Shown here: positions 55,577 to 64,000 of the stretch, one piece after another
How positions within the stretch are numbered: position 1 is the stretch's first letter
Layout: each line of letters opens with the position of its first letter
NCBI GenBank assembly: GCA_965112735.1
Contig: OZ218964.1
Coordinates: 62,001-126,000 of the forward strand
Length of the DNA: 64,000 nucleotides
Source of the DNA: Phaeosaccion multiseriatum
Lineage: Eukaryota; Ochrophyta, other classes
Reading direction: 5' to 3'
Made by a program: the position numbers and the translations under genes
Notes under the pieces: model-generated
Seen by the model: only the letters and a program-made list of their open reading frames with translations
Database searches by the model: none
What the model was told of the DNA's origin: nothing

Positions 55577-58500
55577 AGTCAGTCAGTCAGTCAGTCAGTC
55601 AGTCAGTCAGTCAGTCAGTCAGTCAGCCAGTCAGTCTGTCACTGTCAGTCAGTCGGAACGAACGGGAGGTCACCCAAGAGCGAGCAGCAGCAAGGACAAG
55701 AGCACAAAGATACGAAGGCATGAAGGACCGCGGAGCTGATGCGGAGGGGAGGGGAAGAGAGTGAAGCGCCCCTCTGGCCGTGAAGGATTGTGCCGTTGAA
55801 AACGAGACTAAATACCTTCCTTGCTGACTTACCTTCGCCACGAAGCGACCGCTGCCGAAGGTCGTGGCATCTGCCAGGGCCTTGCGAGAGGGACATGGAG
55901 AAGCAGAGGGCGAGGCGGGAGGCGTCTTCATTGACATGGCGGCCATCACCAAGGCAGCGTCACCAGTTGTTGCTCCTGCGGCCTCGGCAGGCAGGATCAT
56001 GGACTGCGTGTATTGCTGCATCCCGCCTGTTTGGAGGGAGGTTTGCGGGGTGGTATGTGTGTGTGTGTGTGTGAGAGGGAGAGAGAGAGAGAGAGAAGAA
56101 AGCGATAGACAGAGAAAAAGAAACAAGAGAGAGACAGCAGAAACAGAGGGAGGAGAAGCACCATCCCATCGACTGTCCTTCCTCTCCTTTCTCACCGTTC
56201 GCACGCACACACACACAGACACGCACACACGCACATACATACTCCCTCCCCCCCCTCCCTTACCGACAGAGCGCTGCACCCTCCTCAAGAGGCTCTCCAC
56301 TTGCACCTTGCTCTGCAGCGTCTGAGTTGCCACCACCATGCGCCCGGGTAGCCCCTGGGGAGTTGGAGTTATGGGCTTCGAGGCTGAGTTTCAGTTTCAG
56401 CTTATTGGAAATCACCAACGCTTGTGCAACGCACTCACCTCGCTGATAGTGGTCACGTGCGCCCACGCCACGGGGTCCCTCTCAGCTCGCTCGATGAACC
56501 GCTTAACGCTGCAGGCAGTCAGATACACCTGGGGGAAGGTGTATGGATCAGGAGTTCGAGTGTTTGTGTGTCGAGACGTTCGGCACTGACATTTATCGAC
56601 AACTTTTACCAACACTTTCAGTTTGGGGCCTCTGAAGTCCTCATCCAAAGCAATGCCACACCCTCTTGATTGCCGTACCATTAGATAAGGTTTCCGACTA
56701 AAACTGAAACGGAAACTGAAACTGGAACTGGAACTCAAACGGAACACACACACCACACACCTCGTCGGCGCTCATGCGTTGGTCGGGGTCCAGCACGAAG
56801 GTACAGTTGGCGTACTGGGTCTTGACCGCCGCAAGGTCCTGGGAGGGGGAGGGGGAGGGGGTGAATCACCAACATGTGAGGGCGGGCTGGGTGGGTGGAT
56901 CGGTGGGCGAGTGGGTGAGGGTGAGTGGGATGTGGGGTAAAGGTGAAAGGGGTGAAGAGGAGTAAAGGGGGGACCAGAAGGAACCATGAGCGAATCGACA
57001 GCGCGAGGCTTATCCTCCTCGGTGGTGCGACACCCCTCCTCCTCCTCCTCCTCCTCCTCCTCCTCCTCCTCCTCCTCCTCCTCCTCCTCCTCCTCCTCCT
57101 CCTCCTCCTCCTCCTCCTCCTCCTCCTCCTCCTCCTCCTCCTCCTCCTCCTCCTCCTCCTCCTCCTCCTCCTCCTCCTCCTCCTCCTCCTCCTCCTCCTC
57201 CTCCTCCTCCTCCTCCTCCTCCTCCTCCTCCTCCTCCTCCTCCTCCTCACCTGAGTGCTCCAAGGGTTTCCTACATAGTACTGCACCACCCCTCGGTACT
57301 CCGCCCCGCTCAGCAGTAGCTTCACGTCTTCGCTCTGCGCCTCGGGAGAGAGCACCACGGCCCTCAAGAGGCTCTGAGAGGTCCTTGTGGAGTGGTTCTC
57401 ATGGAACAGCTCGGTGAGGATACGGGAGAGGGAGGCGGCACGGAAGTAGCCCACGAGAACCACATGGTACGTGTTGAAGCGCTGATAGGGAGCAGGTGGT
57501 TGTGCACAGCAGTTGTCAGTTGTTGTCAGCTATCAGCAGAGAGAGAGAGAGTCAGGCCTACACACACCCCCCTGTCCTGACAGCCCGCCCTGACAGCCCC
57601 TGTCTTGACACTCACAAGGTCGTAGGGCTGCTTGTTGGGCGGGCGGGCAAGGGCGGCTTCCACGACCCCCGAGATCTGAAACGGGAATACCGTCAGAGCC
57701 ACCACGATGATGGCCACGATCAACACCTGGGGTCAGGACAAGGGGTCAGGGGTGTCGGGACAAGGGGAAATGGGGCCAAGGATGTCAGGACAGCAGATGG
57801 TCTGCAGCACTGGCACTGGGCACTGCCCCTTGGCACTGCTCCTCTTGTGCTCTTTCGTTGAGGTGTGACCCTTCCTCTATGCTTCTCACCTTGGATACCA
57901 CGATAGAGGGGGACACATCTCCATAGCCCACCGTACTCAGCGTTACAACCTGGGGTGGGGCATACACGGCATATAGGCAGGAGGGTGAAGATTCAATCTA
58001 CAAACAGTCTACAATTACGGTCGAGTAGGTCTACAAGAACTGTCGAGTATGGGAAGGGAAGAAAGAAGCGGGAAAGTGCGGCAACAAGGGAGGGAGGGAA
58101 CCACACGTACGCACGCACATACGCACGCACGCACGGACGCCCACACACACACACACGCACATGCACACACGCACATCCGTTCACCACTGCCTTACCACAA
58201 AGTAGAAGGAGTCGAACCACGTCATCTCGTCCACAGTGAAGGCGCTGGGGAACTCCACCCACACCGCGTACACCACCCCTGTGGCCATGAAGATTAGGAA
58301 CAGCAGGGAGAGCCCGAGCTGGATGATCCTGGAAGAGGAAGGATCATAGAGAGAGAGGAGAGGAGGGGGGAAATGCAGTATACGGGTGACCTCCCCACTG
58401 CGGACGGATGGAGCCAGCCGAAGGTAGCAGCAATAGCACCGATCACTACACTACTTTGCAACCTACTGAAGCTTAATCCATTCAAGCCTCAAAATATCAA

Positions 58501-60229
58501 AGCGTCACATCGTCAAGCGTCAAGAGGTTATGTCATATCCCGTCAAGTCACCTGAGCTTGAGTAGCTGGTCGGTGGCGCTGTTATCGAACACACCCACGA
58601 GCTGAATGGCCTTGTACAGACGGAAGATGCGAGCGGCTTTTAACAGCCGCAGCAGACGCAGTGACTTGAGCAGGGACTCTGCCGGTGAGTTGTTGAGGCT
58701 GTCGGGTGCCATCTGATTGATGAGGACGGGGAGGACAGGGGAGATGGAGAGGAGGTCGACGAGCCCCTCTCGGCTGAGCATGTACTCTATGGCGGAGGGG
58801 GCCACGCTCACAGTCATGAGGTACTCCAGCAGGAACACGCCTGAGGGGGGGAGGAGAACGCGGGAGGGGAGGAGGATAGGGGGAGGGGTGGGAGCAAGGG
58901 GCATGAAATGGCGTGAGTACGAAGCGTGTGCGTAGGGGGGGGTGTGCACGTGGGTGTTTGTGTGTGTGCGTGTGTGTGCATGTGTTTATGAATGTGTGTG
59001 TTTGTGTGTGTGTGTGCATGTATATACGTGTGACCAACAGCAGCATGAAGCATGGTCCGTCCCAACTGGCCACGCAACCAACCAACCAAGCGAAGCACCA
59101 ACCTGCGAAGACGTACTCAAGGATGGCAAATGTCTTGGCCTCTGAGCTGTAATCGCCGGTATAGTACGTCTCCACCACGTAAGACACGCAGCTCAGCACC
59201 GTGAAGAGAACGAGCAGCATCTGTAACGTATTGTTTTGGAACCACGCGCGGCCGAATTGACGCATCAAATCCACGAAGCCGCCCACGAAGCGCCTGCGAA
59301 AGAACCACCGGTGCTATGGAGGGAGAACAAGGCGAGGAGGGATTGACCAAGTCAGTTCGACTTCACATGCAGAGATCTTTCTTGCGCTACCCCCCCAGTT
59401 CCCTTCCCTTCCCTTCTCTGTCACACAGTTCAGAATAATATAAAAAATAATTATCGTGATCCGATGTCGTGCCCGGAGCGAAGATCCTCTCCTATGCCCG
59501 CTGCCACTTGCTCTCACCATTCTGCTCTGCATCTTGTAGGTGATGGTGGTGGGGGGCGCCACCATGCTGCTCCGGCGTCGTCCTTGCTGGTGCTGCAGTA
59601 CCTGTACCCACCACGCAAGAGGTAACAGCACACACAGCACGACGCGACAGGACGAGGGGTGGATGAGAGCCGTGCGGCCGCATATGGACGCTATCGCTGG
59701 TCGGAGGGCTGGGTAGTCTAGTAGTAGCAGTGCTCACTAGCGAGCGGTTCTCATGCAACGCAACGAGTGAACTCACTCACCTTCTCCTCCGCAGCGACTG
59801 ACACGTTTCTCTCGATTCTCCGAGCTTCCCTCTCCTCTCTGTTGCCCACAATTTCCGTGAGTATGTGCCTCCTGCTCGTTCAAAGTCAGACATAATTCCG
59901 TTCAGCGGTGCTCAGTCAGTCAGTGTTCAATTCCGGCGGCAAGGACTGCATGAGACAAACCATGTCCCAGACCCACACTTCACCGACCTTCCGAGCCCAC
60001 TGCTCTTTCTCCTGTTAGTGGCGGCCAGTGCTTCGCCAAAGCTTGACCGGGCTGCGGTAGCAGCGGTAGCCTCGCCACCAGCCGCCTCAGAGGAGGCAAG
60101 CAGGGGGGAATGCGGGTCCCTCGGAGGAGAGGGCGGGCTCTCTCCAGCAGCACCGGACGTGCTGTGGTGGTGCTGGCCCACGTATCCGAGCCGGCCCTCC
60201 GCATCTTCTGTAGAAGGATGGAAAGACAT
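49958..60229 (-). CDS. Slo/BK-type Ca2+-activated K+ channel alpha subunit
   Basis: Predicted voltage- and Ca2+-gated K+ channel, about 1,388 residues from 27 exons totalling 4,167 nt, in frame. Exons: 60229-59988, 59838-59781, 59601-59518, 59313-59103, 58840-58552, 58328-58196, 57949-57890, 57726-57616, 57481-57251, 56838-56761, 56528-56439, 56354-56264, 56026-55833, 55518-55258, 55091-54357, 54081-54038, 53829-53752, 53506-53419, 53086-52905, 52638-52467, 52096-51935, 51771-51640, 51422-51338, 51073-51009, 50715-50642, 50411-50362, 50124-49958. S1 follows residue ~145; S4 is SLRLLRLLKAARIFRLYKA; the filter is VVTLSTVGYGDVSPS. RCK1 starts YHVVLVGYF with VQYYVGNPWSTQ; RCK2 starts GHIVLCGLAENAEYF. 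A calcium-bowl-like segment (ELRDEANIHFLRQ, GGDENDND, ELYRW) and FWEALLRIGRYSKGQ follow. The end, GLYRV..FPYAFINPDS..VYVFVNW, matches the Slo1 C-terminus. No S0 helix is visible. Exon 15 carries ADELVIQQQ. Confidence 0.93.
52859..52904. repeat. (CA)n microsatellite at a channel splice donor
   Basis: About 22 CA dinucleotides. On the coding strand they read GTGTGTG, so the intron starts inside the repeat (exon end 52905). Confidence 0.9.
55534..55640. repeat. (GTCA)n microsatellite in a channel intron
   Basis: About 26 GTCA tetramers with few variants, beginning 16 bp from the exon edge at 55518. Same unit as at 19317-19480. Confidence 0.95.
57035..57248. repeat. (TCC)71 microsatellite in a channel intron
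   Basis: Uninterrupted run of about 71 TCC triplets, ending immediately before the donor of the RCK1 exon (exon edge 57251). The coding strand is pure GGA. The apparent poly-Glu, poly-Arg and poly-Ser frames are artefacts. Confidence 0.97.
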
Positions 60230-60793
60230 AGCTAGCTGGCGTGGAAGTAGTCACGAGGTCTCTTTTCTCCCCCCTCCCCTGGATCTTCTTTGTCCCTCAG
60301 TCCTCTCCAACTCCCGTGACGTTCCTCTGACCACCCTGCAAGCACATGGGAAAGCCTACCCCACAACGGGATGGGCGCCGATAGAAGGTAAGTCCTACCC
60401 CACCAGGTGGGTTTGTTCGCGGCTCACGCTCTAACTGGGAAGGAGAGAGAAGCGGAGGGCAACACACAACGCGGTTTTTTTGTACGTGTGAGTCGATATT
60501 TTTTCGCGTGACAAATGTAACTGCCATTTTGCTGACTTACCAGGGATTGGCGGGAGATGATTTCGGGAGAAGGCCCATGGATTTTTCATCTTTCACGATG
60601 CTCCAAGAACACCACCAAGAACTCGGTGGAAGGAGAGGGCTCACAGGAGAACAGCCGAGAACATAAGCAACTTCAAGCCACTTCCCCCTCAAGCAGTAGC
60701 CTCCCTTCACAACACAACACACCTTCTCCTTTTTAAAAAGCAACAACAAGCATCAACAAAGAAAAGAGGGGGAGAAAAAATCAGACAGACAGC
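60230..60793. promoter_or_regulatory. Divergent region between Slo channel and PB1 gene
   Basis: 564 bp between opposing start codons. It contains an imperfect direct repeat CCTACCCCA at about 60356 and 60395, a T7 tract at about 60475 and TTTTTAAAAAG at about 60731. Both promoters must be here; no TATA box is clear. Confidence 0.5.
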
Positions 60794-61753
60794 ATGGCCA
60801 ACAACACCATGCTCGTGAAGCTGGAGCTCGACGGCGAGCTGCGCCTGGTGGAAGGAACCGACTTGGAGCTCATCGACAACTTGTACGTCCGCATCGAGAA
60901 GGCATTCCCCCATCTCCACGGCGGAGGAGGAGAGGAAGAGGCCACCGTCCCGCCCACCCTCACCTTCGTCGATAGCGACGGAGACGTAGTTACTATCCGG
61001 ACTTCTGCTGAGCTGGCAGCTGCCTTCAGGTACTTGAGCCTACATAGTATCCCAAGTCATGTCAAGCTCCGCTGCTGCTGTCGGTGGTCCGCTCCTCCGC
61101 TCCTCCGACAGCTGACTGTGCCGACCTGCTGTGCTCTTCCCCTCATCCTCCCCCCTCGCTTCTCCATCTCCTCTCTACTGAACTCCACAGAGACGCCGGC
61201 AAGAAGACCCTCAAGCTCAAGATCAACCCTTCGCCCTATCCTCGGACGACCACACCCGTCACCCCCGCCACCCCCACTGCTCCTACCGCCTCCAAGCAGC
61301 CCCCCTCCAGTAGCAGCGAGCCCGCCACATGCACCGGCGCCGCCCCCATAGGGCACCAGCAGGCCGCCCAGTCCACGGGCGCCGAGGCTGACACTCCTCC
61401 TTCTCCTCCTCCTCCTCCTCCTCGTGCTGCCTCTGCCAGTGGGGGTCTCGGGGGCTTTGCCGACATCTTCCAGGCCCTCATGGGAGGAGGAGGAGGGGGG
61501 GGGGGGCGGGCAAGGGGGAGATACCCTTCTTCCCGACCTTATGGCTTCCTTCACGGCGGCGGCTACGGCTGCGGCTACTGCGGCGGCCGACGCTGCTCCC
61601 GATGCCTCCAAGCAGCAGCAGCAGCAGCAGCCGCCCTCTACTGGTGCAGGAGCAGGAGGAGCAGGAGGGGCCCGTGGAGCCTGCTCCTTCCCCGACATGA
61701 TGGAGCACATCGCCGCCGTCATGGCCGCCACTTGCGACCCCAACCAGCCCAAC

Positions 61754-61799
<46 letters not shown>

Positions 61800-62614
61800 C
61801 GGCCTTCCCAGGAAGAGGAGGAGGAGGAGGAGGAGGAGGGGGAGCCGGAGCGGGCTGCGGGGGAAGGCGTCGCCATTTCCGGGGAGGACCGCGGAGGGGA
61901 CGCAGGGGCTGCGGCGGCTTGGGCAACAAGATGTTCCACGCACACGCCCACGCCCTCGGCCTCGACTTGTCCCCGGAGGTACAGGCCCTCGTGGAGGCCA
62001 CGGCCGCTGAGGTGATGTACGACATCAGCAGGCAGCAGCAGAGGGACAAGGAGGACAGCAGCAACGAGAAGGAGGACAAGGAGGACAAGGATAGCACATC
62101 CACACGTTCGACGACCCCAGCAACTGGCAGCAGCAGCAGCAACGGCAGCAGCACTGTCCTACCCCATACTGACGAGCCGACAAAGTCCGAGGAGGCGGCG
62201 CCCGTGTTGCAGGAGGTCCAGTCCCAGGCCGGGGCGGAGGAGACCAAGGACAGCGACAACGACAACGACGACGATGACGACTACGAGAAGGTCGACCGCA
62301 AGGACGGAGGAGGAGGCAGCAGCAAGGGAGAGACCGAGGTCGAGCAGACCTTCCTGGAGACGACCCTCGATGGGCCCGAGGGGATGCTTCGGGATGGCGC
62401 CCGAGTGGTCATGTACACCGAGAGCATGGACCAAGTGCTGGGGTCAGTGCTGCGCATCAAGGAGGACGGGACGTGCGACATCCAGCTCGACCGTAAGCAG
62501 TTGGTGGTACAGCAGGAGGGCAACGACACCGACGGCAACGGGGAGTCTTCTTCATCTTCTTCTATCGAGAGGGCACGAGGGGTACACCCCTTCATGCTCA
62601 GGGTTCTGGGTTGA
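60794..62614 (+). CDS. PB1-domain protein with LIR-like motif and Tudor-like C-terminus; frame break in a poly-G run
   Basis: Exon 1 (60794-61029) and exon 2 (61193-62614) join in phase through AAFR|DAGKKTLKLKI to complete an N-terminal PB1 domain (residues 1-~90: VKLELDGELRLVEGTD, LTFVDSDGDVVTIRTSAEL). A Thr/Pro/Ser linker, FADIFQALMGG, a poly-Gly/Ala/Gln region and FPDMMEHIAAVMAATCDP follow. Further on, a run of Asp precedes YEKV (DDDDDYEKV), fitting an acidic LIR/AIM consensus, and the C-terminus (GARVVMYTESMDQVLGSVL, IKEDGTCDIQLDRKQ) looks like a Tudor/KOW-type barrel. PB1 plus LIR is the plan of p62/NBR1-type autophagy receptors, but no ZZ or UBA domain is seen, so this is speculative. 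Within the G12 run at about 61496-61507 the frame must shift by one base to link the two halves; this is likely an assembly or homopolymer error, or an undetected intron. Length is about 550 residues if continuous. Confidence 0.75.
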
Positions 62615-63324
62615 AGAGGAGAGAGGAATGAGAAGCGGAAGGGTGGGGGGTGGTTGTTGATTAGGCACAAGGGGGAAGGGGGGCGAAACGAGTCGGTGTA
62701 GCATAGAAGCGAGAGGAGGGGGGGGGGGCATTTGTATCATGTGGGTAGCAAGTATGATTAGACACATGTAATTCAGCAGCAGTTGTAGCTCAGCACTCAC
62801 TGAGACACGCACATGATAAAATAAAAGGAAAATTAGCACAGGAGTAGCAATGTTGTCCTCAACATGCTTGCACAGCACAGGGTGTGTGATTTGGTGTCCA
62901 TTTGAATCAGTTCTTGTACTGGGACAGTTATGTGAAAAGGAGGACATCTCAGGGGTGTTCTCTCGAGGTCATCTGTCGGAGGCCTTGGTCGGAGGACTCC
63001 TTCCCCCCCCCCTCCCTCTCCCTCTAACCTTCCCCAGTACGCCTAATGAAGTCGCTGGAGCATGCCTTGTGTGTGCTAACTGCACACACACGAGATCGGT
63101 CCATAGGCCTGTCAGTCGATTGAATTGGTGAGTGGGCCGGAGTGGGCCGCTCAACGAATGAATCGCCTTCAAAGAGACAAGGAGGAAAGGGAAGCTCGCC
63201 CATACAGCCCATTCACATACACACACACTCAATCACAAACTCGCTCATTCACTCATTCGTTCACTCGTTGGTGTATTGAGCCCCTCCTCCCCGCCACACT
63301 GCGCCACAAGATCATCATCATACG
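62615..63324. other. Convergent intergenic region
   Basis: About 710 bp between facing stop codons, containing the PB1 gene's 3' UTR (with CAGCAGCAGTTGTAG at about 62775, a diverged relative of the LVIQQ-coding sequence) and its poly(A) signal. No gene supported. Confidence 0.6.
62820..62825 (+). promoter_or_regulatory. Poly(A) signal of the PB1 gene
   Basis: AATAAA in an A-rich context about 205 bp after the stop codon. Confidence 0.65.
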
Positions 63325-63802
63325 CTACGGAGCTGCTGCAAGGCACTGTGCGAGGCGGCCAAAGGCCATGTCCAGGACTTCGTCAGTCGCCAGTACGAAG
63401 GGAAGCAGGGACAGGCCCTCCTCGTCCACTCGGGCTGTCGTTGCCTGTCCTCGGCGGGGGGCAGGCAGGCAGGCAGACAGGCAGACAGGCAGACAGGCAG
63501 ACAGGCAGACAGGCAGGCAGACAGATAGGGGGCGGCAGGCGGTAGGTTGGTATGGTGAGAGTGAACCCCTCAAACCCCCCCTCCCTCCCTCCCTCCCTCC
63601 CTCCCACCCACCTTGAGTGCGGGCCATGCCTCCTGCGCGTGCTTCACCATCCCATGCAGAACAACATCCCCAAGGGCCTGTTGTTGTCCGACGGTCGCCT
63701 GTGGGCTCTCCCCGGGGGCCCTTCCCCCGGGGCCCGTCCCCCCCGGAGCGGGGAGGTGCAGCTCCACGTGGCGCAGTAGGTTGTTTGCCAGCTCGGAAAC
63801 CT
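63325..63802 (-). CDS. 3' end of an unknown gene (5' part beyond the right edge)
   Basis: Two phase-compatible minus-strand exons, 63802-63612 and 63444-63325 (TAG), encode about 103 residues. The first reads EVSELANNLLRHVELHLPAP, a Gly/Pro-rich loop and ALGDVVLHGMVKHAQEAWPA; the second LSLLPFVLATDEVLDMAFGR. The sequence is helical and hydrophobic-patterned, as in a folded all-alpha domain. I do not recognise the family. The donor at 63612 (gtgggtggg) and acceptor cgaggacag are good. The exon-1 acceptor at 63802 is one of several choices, and upstream exons may lie between 63850 and the window edge or outside it. Confidence 0.55.
63466..63526. repeat. (GGCAGACA)n repeat in an intron
   Basis: About seven octamers upstream of the last exon of the unknown minus-strand gene. 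They form the coding-strand CTGTCTGCC tract before the acceptor, as at 16113-16258. Confidence 0.9.
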
Positions 63803-63966
63803 CTGACAAACGCCGCCGATCCAGGGGAGCGGGCCGAGTGTTCTACAGAGGGGTGGGGGGGATGGCAGTGGATGCGGGCGGGGGGGGGGGTACGTGAGTA
63901 AGAGTTTCAGTTTCAGTAGGGGTTTGAGGCTTCTGAGGTCTCCTCCTCCCTGCCTGTCCATCCCCC

Positions 63967-64000
63967 CCACACCACACCACACCACACCACACCACACCAC
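63967..64000. repeat. (CCACA)n repeat at the right edge
   Basis: Seven CACAC/CCACA pentamers run to the window end; the full length is unknown. Confidence 0.9.

Noticed and set aside
56735-57463. Minus-strand poly-Arg and poly-Glu frames over the TCC tract
   Set aside because: The tract lies inside a channel intron with good splice borders; the flanking exon frames are those of the K+ channel.

Overview
The window is nuclear DNA of a GC-rich, intron-rich unicellular eukaryote. Evidence: many short introns with GT-AG borders (often gtgagt/gtaagt, pyrimidine tract, cag), AATAAA signals, a Pol III tRNA gene, interstitial TTAGGG-like telomere motifs, and heavy loads of tri- and tetranucleotide repeats in introns and exons. 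Gene content points to a stramenopile or related SAR/haptophyte alga: a plant-type ATXR3/SDG2-like SET methyltransferase, a histidine phosphotransfer protein, a Slo-family K+ channel, and short motifs I associate with heterokont proteins. This lineage call is an inference; no rRNA or organelle marker is present.

Layout, left to right: (1) + strand, 3' part of amidophosphoribosyltransferase (1-2551). (2) + strand, a ~2,618-residue histone methyltransferase of the ATXR3/SDG2 type with an added CW zinc finger and Tudor-like module (3139-14759). (3) - strand, a ~1,641-residue coiled-coil protein (14890-23038). (4) Divergent from it, + strand, a ~2,101-residue anoctamin/TMEM16 with a very long N-terminal extension (23421-32884). 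(5) + strand, a small membrane-anchored protein (33177-33866). (6) - strand, a PLSCR-type phospholipid scramblase with tandemly duplicated N-terminal exons (33940-~36282). (7) + strand, a ~1,120-residue coiled-coil protein (36844-43296). (8) - strand, an acidic protein with a PP1-docking-like motif (43647-44996). (9) - strand, a 161-residue HPt phosphorelay protein (46459-47563). (10) - strand, tRNA-His (48237-48310). (11) - strand, a 27-exon Slo/BK-type channel (49958-60229). (12) Divergent, + strand, a PB1-domain protein (60794-62614). (13) - strand, the 3' end of an unknown gene (63325 to the right edge).

Exon chains for the PurF, SET, coiled-coil, anoctamin and Slo genes were built by hand from splice signals. 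Each complete chain sums to a multiple of three and stays open, which is strong internal support. There are no operons. Links between genes are only thematic: anoctamin, scramblase and Slo channel are all Ca2+-linked membrane proteins, but co-function is not shown. The most unusual signals are a short in-frame LVIQQ-encoding sequence recurring in four different genes and once between genes, the tandem exon duplication in the scramblase, the SET-CW-Tudor fusion, and microsatellites whose unit equals the splice-donor consensus, one of which begins at the channel stop codon.
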